The notes beneath the pieces were generated by a model. It had not been told where the DNA came from. It was given only the letters and a program-made list of their open reading frames with translations, and made no database searches. This document shows, piece after piece, positions 11,631 to 24,479 of a DNA stretch of 64,000 nucleotides. The stretch is taken from contig QZLH01000302.1 in NCBI GenBank assembly GCA_003833135.1, positions 31,086 to 95,085 of the forward strand, in the 5' to 3' direction. The translations under genes and the position numbers were made by a program. The DNA is from Oehlia diaphana (taxonomy: Eukaryota; Glomeromycota; Glomeromycetes; Glomerales; Glomeraceae). The stretch's first letter is position 1; the number at the start of each line of letters is the position of its first letter.

Positions 11631-12170
11631 CTAGACAAACGAACTCCTTAATTTTTTGGATCCTTTTAGGAATAACGATTTCCGGTTTTTCGTCGTACCA
11701 TACTTAAAGAAGAGAAATTCCATTATCTTCATTATCTTGACATATGCATCGTTTTTGCCGATCACGATTAACGATATCTTCGAGTTTTTTAACATCCTTA
11801 TACCAGCTAGTGCTATGAAGTTGATGCTGAGCCCCTTGCACCTCCAATGCAATTCAATATTCTTGGAGAAGGTATCAAGCTCTATCCATTCAAGAAAGGA
11901 GGTCATAAAGAATTTCCATAGCTATTTTGGTGCACCTAGTCTGGAACTTGCGATTTTTCTTAATTATCGATCGAGAATTTCTTTCTCATATAGAGTAACA
12001 CGCTATCTCCACCTTTCAAGCTCAGCCTCAAGCTCAACGTTGCGCTGTCTCAGCTCCTCCAGAGGGTAAGTCCTGTCCCCGCAAGGACGAGATAAGTTCA
12101 GTCGTTTTATACTTTTTAATTTCGTCCGGCGTCATTTCCAGTGGCAGTAGCGGAAATAGAAATGTATTAG
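11631..12170 (-). pseudogene. Fragment of an EIKKYKT-type accessory gene
   Basis: On the minus strand a start near 12170 opens MFEANTFLFPLLPLEMTPDE, then IKKYKTTELISSLRGQDLP. After a one-base shift it continues LEELRQRNVELEAELERWR, a coiled-coil-like stretch ended by TAG. The shift and several stops break it. A last open piece (11631-11906) is in frame with no obvious domain. The opening is like a widespread Rhizophagus N-terminal module (from memory). Both the family and the extent are uncertain. Confidence 0.45.
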
Positions 12171-13280
12171 CTTCGAACATAGTGCTTTTATAGGGATATT
12201 TGGTTCGGATAAAAAAATGCGTTAAATGTATTCCGGCGGGCTGATTTTATGTCGCACAGGAAGTCGGGTATTGCATAATCGCACGTGACAAGTACAGTAG
12301 AATTTAAAATTCGTTTTTTTTTAATAATTCTGTAATTTTATTCCAAACTTCGATTACAATATATGGTAAAAAATTGTTAAAAAAACATATTTTTCTTTAT
12401 GCATGTACACAAAGAAAATTAGCTCATTATTATTTGAGAGGGAAAAAAAAAATTTTTTTTTTTTTTTAATTATCTTTTTACTATTGCTTATTAAAGAATA
12501 ACTAATGAAAAAGGTGTATTAATTAAAATTCGTGTTTAAAAAAGTACATATTATCTATATTATTATTATATTTCATATTGAAATTATGTAATATCAACTC
12601 CAGTCTGCATGAATGATTTATCAAAACAAATTGAAAGAAAAATTTTTTTTCTCCTTTAAATGCAAATTCATTTTTTCATACGATTATGTAATTTAAAGTT
12701 TAAAGAAAGATCTTCTGTATTCCGTACCCTTGACTATGCAATGACGAGGACAATGGATTATGACCAAAATTGGTTTAAAATATGAAGGTAAAAAAAAGAA
12801 ATAATAAGAAATAAAAAACAAATTTTGACAATGAACTCATTAATAAATATCATATAACTCTGTTTTGTTACTTTATTAAGATAAAAATAATTTATTTTAC
12901 CCAACCAAAAAAATTTTCCTGTTATGAATCAAAATTATTACAAGAGATCCAAGTAAAAGAAAAAAAAAGTTTTTTAGTATAGAGAATCTGGAGTTGAGTT
13001 ACCTATGATTAAGAACTTAGAGGATTAGAGTCGAAAGTGGTTTTGAATTAAGATAAATTCGGTTAAAAATTTTACCCTTTTTAGGGGTCCTAGATCTCTA
13101 TCAACGTCAATGAAGATTTGAGTTGTAAGATTGCATACTCTGCTCATTGCATATACAGTACTTATACTTTTGTAAAAAATATATTCCTGATCTTTTTAAT
13201 AATATAAGGTATTACATTAAAAAAGAAAAATATACTTGTACATAACTGTTATATATTCGGTAATAACCTTTGTTATGTCC
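12171..13280. other. Intergenic AT-rich DNA
   Basis: Homopolymer runs and short AT-rich words dominate. One CACGTG box lies at 12282-12287. I see no gene in either strand. Confidence 0.5.
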
Positions 13281-13286
13281 AAACAA

Positions 13287-13294
13287 TATAAAAA
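13287..13294 (+). promoter_or_regulatory. TATA box of the small gene at 13354
   Basis: TATAAAAA lies 60 bases upstream of an ATG, a spacing also seen for the asparagine-rich gene at 20742. It supports transcription of the 94-codon frame. Confidence 0.45.
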
Positions 13295-13353
13295 CCGACT
13301 AAAATCGAACTCTGAAAAAAATTCACTTCAAAATATTAAAATTTCGTACGATC

Positions 13354-13638
13354 ATGATCATCAATATCAGCAGCCCACATCTATTCGCCGGCCAGCAGCA
13401 ATATGATGCTAGCTATCAAACCGCCATCTCTAACAACACTGATTCTATCATTCCTGGTCACAATCACCATCAACAACCCAGCAATAATAATTATTTACGT
13501 CAGTCTAATATACCTCCTTTGTCGCTTAACATTACCATTAATTCTCCTCAGACAAATTTTATTATTATACCTAGTTCTGATATGATTCAGCAAGTACTTG
13601 CTTGTTTGAATAATCCTTCTTCAGGATTTCAACGGTAA
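13354..13638 (+). CDS. Small Asn/Gln/Ser-rich protein, unknown
   Basis: A 94-residue frame starts 60 bases after a TATA box and is followed by an AATAAA-like signal (TTAAATAAAAT near 13786). The protein is rich in Asn, Gln, Ser and His and has a more hydrophobic second half (SLNITINSPQTNFIIIPSSD). There is no recognisable domain or signal peptide. The frame could be one exon of a longer gene or a chance frame. The promoter placement is the main reason to keep it. Confidence 0.4.
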   Translation: MIINISSPHLFAGQQQYDASYQTAISNNTDSIIPGHNHHQQPSNNNYLRQSNIPPLSLNITINSPQTNFIIIPSSDMIQQVLACLNNPSSGFQR

Positions 13639-14409
13639 ATTTTGTATAACCATGTAATATTCTATTCTTTAATTATTCTTTATTTCTTTATATTCTGGTA
13701 TAATTAGTAATTGCTACAGTAGAAATATTTAGTCCTATCGCAGAAAATAACCTGTATAACCATTTATCTTATTTCTTACATTATTTAAATAAAATATTAT
13801 TTCATTTTTGAAATTGTAAAGAACTATACTCTTAGTTATTTATATAGCCCGATATTTTACTAGTCTGCCAAATTTTTATCAATAAACAAATTATCGGAAA
13901 TAAATAAAACTATAAAGATGATAATAAAAAAAAATGCAAAATTCACGTGTGCCGAGTAACCCGTTTAATCATAATATAAACTTTTAGGAATATGAAATCA
14001 CCTACTAGATATAACTTTATACAAAGTACTAAAGCAAATCATCAAATAGCGATAGCAATATGTCTGATAAATTTAGTTATGACATATTTAATTATCCGTA
14101 ACAAAAAAAATCCTTTCGAAAAATTGAATAACAAATACTATAAGTGACAATTTAATGACTTGAAAAAATCTTTAACTAAATGTTTGATAACCACATGCTA
14201 CATAGTGTTTGTAGTAAGTTCAAAAAAGACTACCTTTAAAATTTGTTTTAAGTAATGAAGAAATTATGCATCGGATTTATTTTATTCATTGCTATAGCTA
14301 ATACAAATAAAATATCCATGTTAGAATAATTATAATAGGAAGAAGCAATAATTATTACGTGTTTTTCAACGATTTACAGTGAAAATTAATAATGTTTATT
14401 AATAGATTA

Positions 14410-16788
14410 CTAACAACTACCAGTATCAACCAACATAGAATCTTGCGACAAATTTGTTTTCTGAAAAGTCTGCTCCAACATGGCATTGTCATGCTCCACC
14501 TTGACTTTCTTTCCATCTTCAGCCCCTTCTGGCCAATGAATAGTGATATGATTCATAAAATGAGAATAACATGCTGTTCCAACAGGTCCCGACCATTCAA
14601 AATCGATTAGCTTCACATCAAAGCCACATTCTCTTTCATTATGTCAACAAATTAAAATATTTCCCTTCCACAAGTCTCCATGCACAAAATGATTATTATG
14701 TAAAATGTTAACCACATTAATGATTTCCTTTCTTAAGCGATTTCGCTCCCCACCATCAAGGGTATGGATGATTTTATCCAATGTTACATGATTTTGCAGA
14801 CGTTCCATATAAACCAAAAGCCAACCTCCAGGCCTATTTGTGGTGGCTAAGATAGCTGGGGCATGTCGTTCATTATCATATAAAAGTTGGTGCGCTTGAA
14901 TTGAGTAATATTTTTCCTGAACAGCTTTCACGTACACTGAATATTCTTGTATTTCGTTATCCGCTTGAAGTGTAGCATTCCAAAGCAGATAACTACCATA
15001 TTGGGAATCGATTCAAACTTTGAAAGTTGTGGCTTCATTAAATTGGTTGGATAATGTCACATCAGGAAACAAAGGATATTGACGGTGGTAAATTTGAGGT
15101 ATGTTTCTATAATACTTGTCTAGTTCTTGAAGAGATAACTTCAAAGCACGAAATGCTCTGCTGGAAAGTAACAACATCATCTTTTCATTATTCTTAAGCC
15201 AAATAAGGTGGTAGGTCGAGGCAAGAGGATCCACTATGGCAGTATCTGAAAGCACAGCACTATATACAGTGAGGGTGGGCCTTGAAATGCAACTAAGTTA
15301 TTCACAAATTCAGTAAAGATATATCAATGCAAGTTTATAAATATATCTGCAATATTAACCAAGAAACATGGCATATTAGTATTAGTGTTTTCCTGGTCCT
15401 TACAAAATAATAAATAGTATCCACAGTTTTTGAGATGAGCACAGAATTTGGTCGAACATGACTCATTTTTGTATTCAATGTTAATTTCACGATATAAATC
15501 ATTAGTAGAGACCGTGCCATCAGTACTTCAATTTCTATCAAGCATAATTGGTTTTACTCTGCAATCAAAATATTTCGACAATAAATTATTTGCTTTATTT
15601 CAACGCTCTTCTTCTTTGGTATAAAATTTAGCCATCTCTAAACAAAAATTATAGGTGAAAAGGTTGTCCCTGCGTTCTGGATTTTCCTCACAGATATCTT
15701 CAAATGTGCCAAAAATCGAACAATGTAGGGTCACACACATCAATATCTACTCGGATTAGACTTAACAGGTACAGTACCAGAAGCTGATGGTGGGCGGTGA
15801 TTGAGACAAATAGCTTTATAGCGGTTATTAAAATACCATTCTTCAGGTTCTAAGTTTTGATGGCATTGGTAAAGTATCAAGAAGTTCTATATATGTCATG
15901 CAGGGGGCTGCAAATTCTTATGTTAAACAATGATTTATTTTATAATTGACAAATGATTACATACTTTTCATATTTAATATCATAACAGGATTTTTAAGCG
16001 AATTTTAGCATTTATCAATAAATTTAACGAAGGCTTTTTTAGAGTCAAATTTCACTCTTTTATTTGCAATAATAAAGTCATAATCCATCATTGAGCCCAT
16101 AAGACTGAAAAGTTTTTGAAGGCCTTCAAATAATCCAACAAAATCGTTCTATGTGCTGTTTTTCATAGGAATTACCTTTGATTGATTATATTGGTAGTAT
16201 ATAGCTAGAGATAAGAAATAGCACAAATTATCAAATATTCTCTAGATGAAGATATATCTAAAGGTAGTTACTTACCCTTCTCTTCGACTTTAAGTATTTT
16301 TGTCGAATAACAAGAATGAAAAGTTAAAACAATGTCTCGTTCACTCGTGTTGACAAAATTTATTACGATTCAACTTACCAGCACCAGATTGCTCGCGAAT
16401 ATGTTTTTGGGGCGGATTTGATGATAAGAAGCAGGAAAGAAAAGCACAAGAATAAGTAAGTATTCAGTATTATTGGTAAATATATAAAAGCACGGAAAAA
16501 ATAACGCTTACCCTCTTTAATTTTTTTAATGAACTTTTTGATATCTTTGGCTGGTCCAAGTGGTATTCGGATATACAATAGATTGTCTAACGTCAAATCA
16601 AGAAAATTTGAACCATTAACTTCTTGACTGACTGTAATAATGTCTGCATATTTAACAATATTTTTTATGTCCTTCAGTCTCCTTCTCAAATATTCGTTAA
16701 GTTGATCACTATTCAATTTCTTTACTTCATCAACCTTGTAAACCGTCAGAAGAGAAATACTTGTAGATCTAGTTGCAACGTTAGACAT
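14410..16788 (-). pseudogene. SAM-domain plus kinase-like accessory gene, inactivated
   Basis: An ATG at 16788, behind TATA-like sequence, opens a SAM-like domain in exon 1 (16512-16788): LNSDQLNEYLRRRLKDIKN, then EVNGSNFLDLTLDNL and GPAKDIKKFIKKIKEG. Downstream minus-strand blocks follow in family order: GLFEGLQKLFSLMGSMMDYD (about 16100), LNHRPPSASGTVPV (15780), ENPERRDNLFTYNFCLEMAK (15650), DGTVSTNDLYREINIEYKNE (15500), DPLASTYHLIWLKNNEK (15200). The last is a kinase-like domain with HFVHGDLWKGNILI and KLIDFEWSG, the equivalents of the HxD and DFG motifs. At least four premature stops (15600, 15528, 15013, 14644) and two or more frameshifts break it. The kinase motifs remain legible, so the loss is fairly recent. 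I recall this SAM/kinase layout as an expanded Rhizophagus family; its role is unknown. Confidence 0.65.
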
Positions 16789-16899
16789 GATTAAAAAATA
16801 TGAAAAGCGTGGAAAAATATTTTGGGTATTCAGATTATCCAGATTCCAGTATATATAGTTTATATAAGAAATTGATTTTTGCACGGATTGATCTGATTC

Positions 16900-19790
16900 A
16901 TCAGTTGATCAGTTATGCAATGACCAAATACAAATATCTGTCACACCAGATTACAAAAATCATGCCTTACAATACTTCATATAAAAAAAGTGCCAAACTT
17001 TAAGATCGTGACACGCAGGGATTTTGTATATCAGGTGATAAGCGAGAAGAATATTTCCAGTACTTTATTATTACATAAAAAAATAAACACAAGTGCGAGA
17101 GTACACAACAGAGCTTCTATGCTACAATTGCAAACTTGAGTTTATTGCTTGAAGTGTTGCAGATAAGACAATATTCCAACTTATCTTGAAAATGCAATTT
17201 GCTAACTCAGGAATCAGGATCATAAGGTAACTGATTTCCATTTTCGCAGTACCATGAGCTGATGCAAAATTATAATTATTAATTCCCGTATAAACTTCTA
17301 TTCAAAGTATACTTAAATTTCTGGGTAATGAGTATATTAAAAGGCATATACAACTTGTTTTTATTTTTATACTTACATTTTTAATTTGCAGGAAAAATAC
17401 ATAATAATCGCAGTGTAGTAGATCTTGTGGTTGACCAGTAAAAGAAAATGAGACTATTTGGTTAAGAACACAATATTTTATATATTTGTTACTTACTGAT
17501 CAATCTGACCATCCAACAGTATATATATAGGGTATCTCATAATATAATAGATAGTTCGTTGGTTAATAATATTATGATTTATAGCAATGCTTGTATTTAA
17601 TATTATCTTGTATTCCTGAATTTAATAAATTAACAAATGTGCTATGGCTAATAAAAAAAAAGATGATTATGAAAATATTTAATTAGATAATTTATATTAT
17701 AGTATGTCTTTCCTTTTTTTTGTATACATTATATATAATAATGTGATATACTTGCCATCAGAATTAATTATAATATATAAAGCTTATACTAAATTTTTAT
17801 AATTCTGTAATTATTTAATTGTAATCTGTAAATTTATAATGCTGATTTTAATGTTTTGTTAAATATTTAAATAGTAAAAAATAAATGGTAAAATCCATAT
17901 TTTGTAATGCTCTAATTTTAATTGGACAATTCTAATGATACTTTACAATGTAGATAAATATTTATTTTTATCTTATATAACTAACTATATTTTGATACAA
18001 AGTTAATAAAATTGAAAATTGATTAAGTTAAAAAAAAAAATGTCTTGTATGTGATATGTAATAAAATTTGAAGATATGTTATGTTATTATATATATATCA
18101 AATATATTATAGTAAAATTATATAATTACTGGAATCATTAATTTTTTTTGCTATCTGAAATATTAAGACTTCATAAATTTGGTTGTGATTCAATGCACTT
18201 CAATAAAATGGATAAATAAGCTATTTTTTACATAAAGAAATTTTTTATTAATATTATTATAATTTTAAATTATAAAATATTAGTAGAAATTTAATTACTA
18301 TAATTTTTATATTATATAAATTTAATATATACTATTGAATATGACAAAGATGGAGGAATGAATGTACAGTATTTAGAATTTTAACGAAGGATTTGCGACA
18401 AGATTTCATATAGCGAAGCAACAGGAAAGCGTCTTTAACGATTATCTCATTATCTGATTATTAAATATAAATATGTGTGATAACTTGTTTTGTTTCCCTA
18501 AGACTTATATTCGTTTCTTCCAGAGTTCTGATGGTTATTGAACACGCACTAATAACACGAATGTAAATATTATAACCTACTGAACGACATCATTATCTTG
18601 TACTCCTTTCAGTTCAGACTCACTTCCGATTTCGGATGGTAGTAATAGCAGACTCTCTTTTCGCGTTCATAACATATGACAAAAGAGCTTTGGATAAAAC
18701 ATTATCATCAGGGCATTAGAGTAAACAGAGTATAATAAAAACAAAAAAATAAAATCACACAGATATTTATTAAGAGCATATATTAATATATAAACAATTT
18801 TTGTTAGTTTATATCATCGCTGCTTCCCGAACCTTTTATTACTATTTTATCATCTTAATCTTTATTAGTTGAATCTTGAAACTTTGTATCAGTATTCGAT
18901 TTCCACCATCATCGCAAACTGCTACAGTCCGCAGTCTATTTTTGAAAATTCAACTTGTTGAATTATATTTTCACATGAATCTGAATCAAGGATAATAGGT
19001 TTCATGATAGCCACACTACCACTTACGCGAGAACTATAATAAATACATCAGACAGATTTTTTTTTTAATATAATCATCATTATAATACGGAATATCCAAA
19101 TCCATAAATAAATTTGTACTTTGCTTGATTTCTAAGAATTTGATAGTCACAAAGCGAAGAATCTATTTGATAATGATTTAATTCCAATTATATCGTGAAG
19201 TTAAATTCATTTAACGGAATATTAGTTATAAAAAGAAACCATTTAATTTATTAGATAAAATTAATGGTTGTATCACATGTACTTACTTTACTAGTGCAGC
19301 TATAACTACTGTTTGATGCTGGACTTATCAAACGCTATTAATTCTTCTTCAACACAACCACCGCACCAGAAGCGTATTATTATATTAAGTTGCCATACTA
19401 TTTTACACGGTCAATGAACATACTGGCAGAAGTTGTTGAAATTGTATCCAGGACAAATTGGAAACATTGCTTAAACTGGTTCTCGACATTCTTTAAAATT
19501 CACCAAAATTTAATTTCATAAATGCAATAAAACGAATCTATGGGTTAATCAGAAAATTAATATAAATATAAAATCATGTGATATTAAGATCACGTGACGA
19601 ATATCAATCTGTACGAATTAATGTACGAAAAAATTTGACCAGTAAAAAGGGTTTATTAAAGTTAATTTGATATTATTAAAGCACTGTACAGTACTGTACG
19701 ATTAATTTCGCAAAAAAATATAATGCAGTATGGTCGTAGAGTACGGACCGCTCAAAAAAAAAAAATTATATATTTTAATTGGAAGATTTA
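16900..19790. other. Intergenic AT-rich DNA
   Basis: No gene is convincing. A minus-strand scrap near 18870-19010 (IMKPIILDSDSCENIIQQVE) may be decayed coding sequence. A TCACGTGA box lies at 19590-19597. A 12-base A run at 19755-19766 supplies a T run downstream of the minus-strand tRNA. Confidence 0.45.
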
Positions 19791-19792
19791 TG

Positions 19793-19865
19793 CGCCCAAC
19801 GTGGGGGTCGAACCCACAACCTTGAGATTAAGAGTCTCACGCTCTACCGATTGAGCTAGCCGGGC
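19793..19865 (-). tRNA. tRNA-Lys (anticodon CUU)
   Basis: The minus strand folds as a standard 73-nt tRNA without an intron. The acceptor arms are GCCCGGC and GTTGGGC with two G-U pairs and discriminator G. The D-arm is AGCTCAATCGGTAGAGC. The anticodon loop is CTCTTAA (anticodon CTT), and the T-arm is GTGGGTTCGACCCCCAC. A-box and B-box promoter sequences are intact, and a T-rich run about 30 bases downstream can end Pol III transcription. It looks functional. Confidence 0.95.
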
Positions 19866-20238
19866 TTATTCTTTGCATTCATTCGTTAAAATTTATAAAT
19901 AAATATATACAGTACTACTTGCAATGATATATTTTAGACCATAAAAAAAATTTTATTCATATAAAATTTGGTTCATAATGTACATAAACAAAAAAAATTA
20001 AAAATTAAGAGACAGCATAATAGAAATATAGCACAATAGAAAATCTTGAATTTTGACTAAGGTTCTTAACTTTACATAATATATAAAAAAAAATTCGACT
20101 TAAAAGCTTTAAACGGTGGTAAGTTTAAACGAGTAAACGTCCGTTTTCATCAGAAAATTCGAGAAAATCAAAATTAATGCAAAAGGTTTTTTTTAAAAAA
20201 AAATGTGTTTATTTTAATTATAATTTTACGACAAATCT

Positions 20239-20742
20239 TCAATCTGAAATATTAACATTATTTGAACTTGTTTGTGCATTGTTATTGTTATTTGTGGTCG
20301 ATTGTGATATTATTTGCATAGCGACGTCATGGATTTGATGAGAATGATGATGATTATTAGAGAAAGTGGGAGAAATTGCGTGTAATTGATTATTAATCGA
20401 AAAATTCAAATTATGATATAAATTTCTTTGCAAGAAATCTAAATTTGAATTATTTAGATGATTGGTGGGATTATTATTGTTAGGATTGGTAGGATTATTA
20501 AGATTGATGGGATTGGTAGGATTATTAGGATTGGTAGGATTGGCGGAATTATTAGGATTATTAGGATTAGGATTATTAGGATTATTAGAATTATTAGGAT
20601 TAGGATTATTAGGATTATTAGAATTAGGATTATTAGAATTATTAGGATTATTAGGATTATTGAAATTTGCGGTTTGAATCATACACATCATTGATTCAAC
20701 CATACACATATAACAATGTTTTTGAAGATTTTCTCCGGTCAT
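20239..20742 (-). CDS. Asparagine-rich NNP-repeat protein
   Basis: The frame encodes 167 residues in one exon. A short N-terminus with four Cys (MTGENLQKHCYMCMVESMM) is followed by about 65 residues of Asn-Asn-Pro repeats, then a less repetitive Asn/His/Ser-rich tail (DFLQRNLYHNLNFSINNQ). TATAAAAG lies 56 bases upstream of the ATG and an A-run directly precedes it, as in other genes of this window. No domain is recognised. The repeat is encoded by a GGATTATTA-type microsatellite, so the length may vary between strains. The frame could be an exon of a longer protein, though no splice sites are obvious. Confidence 0.55.
   Translation of the reverse strand: MTGENLQKHCYMCMVESMMCMIQTANFNNPNNPNNSNNPNSNNPNNPNPNNSNNPNNPNPNNPNNSANPTNPNNPTNPINLNNPTNPNNNNPTNHLNNSNLDFLQRNLYHNLNFSINNQLHAISPTFSNNHHHSHQIHDVAMQIISQSTTNNNNNAQTSSNNVNISD
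20470..20665. repeat. GGATTATTA microsatellite inside a coding region
   Basis: This is an array of ATTAGG and ATT triplets in about 195 bases. On the minus strand it encodes the Asn-Asn-Pro repeat of the asparagine-rich protein. Open frames on the opposite strand are by-products of the repeat. Confidence 0.8.
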
Positions 20743-20797
20743 GATTTTTTTTTTTTTTTTATTTTAATTTTAGCATTTCGGAAGAAACCTATCCTCT

Positions 20798-20805
20798 CTT
20801 TTATA
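20798..20805 (-). promoter_or_regulatory. TATA box of the asparagine-rich gene
   Basis: Read on the minus strand it is TATAAAAG, 56 bases upstream of the ATG at 20742. Confidence 0.45.
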
Positions 20806-20819
20806 AACGATTTTAATTA

Positions 20820-23800
20820 TTGTGTAATATAAAATATCCAATTTAGATGCAGTTTATCAAATGTTAAATAATTACGAAAACTCAATAATTGGGGAGTTGA
20901 TTGTTACATAAAATTTCATTTTTCACGCCAAATATCCAAGTTTGAATTATAAATACTTAAACATAATAAGAAATTTAATAAAATTCTTGGGCATTCAATG
21001 ACTTTTACAATTTTTTTTTTTTGGGTTTAAATTAATATCATGATACCGGGTAAGAATAAATTGGGAATAATTTTACCAAATCAATAAATTGTTTGAGGGG
21101 TGTTTCGCATTTTCGTATCAAATGTTCAATATCGGAAAAACTTGCAATACGCAAAACGACAATGTGTTCAAATTGGACAAATGACGATTAGTCATAATTA
21201 TTAAATCCTTCCAATGAAAACTCTGTAAGTGGGAACGTCTTTAACCGTCATGTATCACAAGCTGCGTCCCGATTTGTAATTTATTTTTTTAATAAAACTA
21301 ATAAAATTATCATAAATCGTGATTTTACTTATCAGTTCACGACAAATAGTTGATTTTACTGCGATGCAGCGATGGTTTAATCAAAAATAAAAAGAAATGG
21401 CGTTTTTCCCGCTAAATTGATAAATTGATAAATTGACCAAATTAATCATGAGCTAATTGAGTCATGGTCCTTTTACTGAACTGCGTATTTTTCGTAAAAC
21501 TCACTGCTAACACTACAATGTCTAATGCCAAGGAATTAGAATAAAGCTTAAAAAATGGAGGAAACTCACCTAAAAAACATAGTTTTGAGTTTCTTTTAAT
21601 TTGCCTAAAGAAAACAAAGGAAGAGTTTAAAAAAGCGAAAGAGGAGTTAAGAAAATCTTTCAATTGAACTGCTTTTGTTAAGTAGGTTGCAAAGGGGCAA
21701 CCCTATGAAGAACACAACGAAAGTTTAATATTTTTAAATCAGAATGGAGTTGCTAATAAAACATCAGATGGTAAGCCTAATGAATTATTGTTTTATTCAT
21801 GTATGTGAATAATAATACCAAACTTATGAATGGAGGGAGAAGACATGATCATGTAGGAGCTTCTTACAAAAGTTCCGGACGATGTTCTCATGAGCCGGGA
21901 AAGGAAGATGTTTTATTGCTCAAACCAAAAAGCCACAACCGCCGGAAGTAAAGACTATCAATAACATAGTAAAACTGCTAGATCCGGTCAAATTTTCCAT
22001 TCAAACGAGAAACATGGACAAATGTTCAACGACTTAAAAATTTCAGGCCTTTTCATTGGGTTAAGCGTGAAGGGTACGGTTAGAAGGTATAAAGAACTAA
22101 AAGAATAAAAGAAGGAGAGATAAAATTATGTCCCCGCATCATGAAGTAAACATCTAAGATATTGTCACCAAATTTCACGATATTTACCTTTATACATATT
22201 TTCTTAATGTTTACTTCACTAATAGTACAAATCTTCTAGTTCCGCGTAATAATAGTTTTTATATTATTTTTCATCAACAAAATTATGTTGTAATAATAAT
22301 TTTATCCATATCACTTTTCCACATGGTATAATCGAGTTCCTTGTGATAATTTGTTAATCCATTGATCGATTTGCTTTTGAATTGAGGAAAAAAAAATTCA
22401 GGCTTGCTATTTTCATTTCAGAAAGTGCCTAAAGATCAATATAAATATTTTTATGAGAGTGAAAACTTTACTCCGAAAAAACAAAGAGGGCCTAGAATAT
22501 TTTTGATTTGTCTAGTGGAGACTGATAAAGTCAAGCGGATTCGAACTTTCACAGCAGTAGAGTTCCAATCCGAGGATCGACGGATGGGAATATTTGGCAA
22601 TTTGCATATGGATTTTTTTTGATACACTAAGACCATATCTCAATACACACTATAGTAAATTTAAGAGTGTTGTTAATAATAAAAAAAAAAAAAGAGAAAT
22701 TGATTTTTCATCCGATCGGATGGATTTTCGATTCGAGTTGAATTTCTTCTCCAATTTATAAGTGAACCGAATTTTAATTTTACTATATTGTGCATTGGAG
22801 TAGAATCCGAAGATATCTCAAAAAAAAAATCTTGACTTTAATTAATTAAATCTATGTATAATCGTCAAAAATTCCATCCGTCGATCCTCGGATTGGTATT
22901 TAAAATTAACCCGTGATTACTAAAAAAATATCAGATATTATAATACCGTCAAATTATTTTTTAACTAGAAAGTAAATATTGTTATCAGATTTTAGCTAAT
23001 AACCATCCAAAATACTATGCTACCGTTTTTTCTTTTTCTCAAAGATCTTTTATTTATAGTCTTTCTCTTACTCTATTAACACATAAAATTAATAAAAGTT
23101 AAAATGTTTACAAAAAAAATATTATTACTTTTTTTTATCTCTTTCGCTTCGATTTCTTGTTCCTTCTCTTCTTCTTCCTCATTGATCTATTTCTTCAAAA
23201 CATTCAGTATCACTATTCTCCTCTTCGTCCTTTTTATTGTAAGCTTTATATATGCATCTAAACCGAATATAAAATTATTTTAAACATAAACAAACCTTGA
23301 TGATAGTTGAGAATATCTTTTTAATTCATTGATACATTTTTTTTCAATAAATTCATTTTTAACTTTCAAGTCTTCAGCTTCATTTTCAATAGTGATATTT
23401 CTTCTGTCTCAAATTTATAATTTCCAAGAATTTAACACGACCCTAAATTTTGGCTAGCATATTTGCTCAACTCGGAACTTTTTTGTACAAGTTAATTATA
23501 ATTTAAAAAAAAATATACAAAGTTATTAAAACGGGAAAATAATAATAATAATAATGAAAAAAAAGATAAGATTAGAAATATTACCATCAATCTCCCTTGC
23601 ATAGAGGTAATACTATATTAAATTTATATGTACAGTATATATAATATAATCTTCCGTGGGAATTGGTATAATTATTGATGATGATAATGAAAAAGAAAGA
23701 AAACCACACATCAGGAGATTATGAAATGAATTGAGAATTAAGCAAAGAAACCATTTAAATAACGAACTAATGAATTCAGTAGCGTTGAAATGAGTTCATA

Positions 23801-24470
23801 TATGCTTGGAATGAACATGATCAATTTTAATTGATAAGAGAATTAAAGTAAAGTTATTAAATCATTAGAAAAAGAAATTTTGGTTCAGTAAATAAATACT
23901 TTATTGTTATGTTGACTATTTTGAAATTTAAGATTAAAAATATTTACTTTGGTATCCTTAAAATTAGGGATCTAATTATTAAGATAACTATCTGTATATG
24001 GGTAAGTTTAGATCATTATACCAATTTCATCATAATTGTTACCATATTGATCTAACCTTTTGGGAATTTTATTTTCCGTTTTAGTTTAGCTAAATTTGGT
24101 TGGTTCAAAAAATTGTGACTAATCTTCATATTTTAGTCATTTAAAAAAGGACATATTTCAAATTAAATAAATTTAATCTCTTTTCTTCAGAGTTCGTATT
24201 ATTAGTTCTTATTAGTTTTATTGAAGAAAAATGTTATTGTATTGTAATAAATATAGATCTGTGATATCTCCTTTTTTATTATCATTTCAGAGTCGCACTA
24301 AATCATTTTCTATCTATAAATCATATCATCTGATGTATTTTTATTTATTTTCATTTTATCTTCGGTCACGAACAATAATAATCATAATTATATTGACGAT
24401 AAGTTTATTTGTCTGACTCAATTCCCAATTCGCAATTTCACATTTAAATAACCTAAATAGAATTTCTAGG
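20820..24470. other. Intergenic AT-rich DNA
   Basis: No gene is supported. Protein-like scraps appear near 21840-22000 and 22404-22510 but lack starts, domains or splice context. A 23-bp perfect inverted repeat is listed separately. Pyrimidine-rich tracts lie near 23150-23230. Confidence 0.45.
22565..22896. mobile_element. 332-bp inverted-repeat element (MITE-like)
   Basis: CCAATCCGAGGATCGACGGA (continuing TGG) at 22565-22587 is repeated exactly in inverted orientation at 22874-22896. A few more imperfect pairs lie on the inner side. The 286-bp core is AT-rich and non-coding. Direct target duplications are not clear, so the true ends may differ. Confidence 0.5.
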
Positions 24471-24479
24471 CTACAAATA

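Noticed and set aside
14410..16788. TGA read as an amino acid (alternative code or readthrough)
   Set aside because: Frameshifts are also present, and all intact genes in the window avoid in-frame TGA, so decay explains it better.
20458..20694. Plus-strand frames rich in Ile/Arg/Gly or Leu/Gly
   Set aside because: Antisense by-products of the GGATTATTA microsatellite; the minus frame has the promoter and non-repeat ends.
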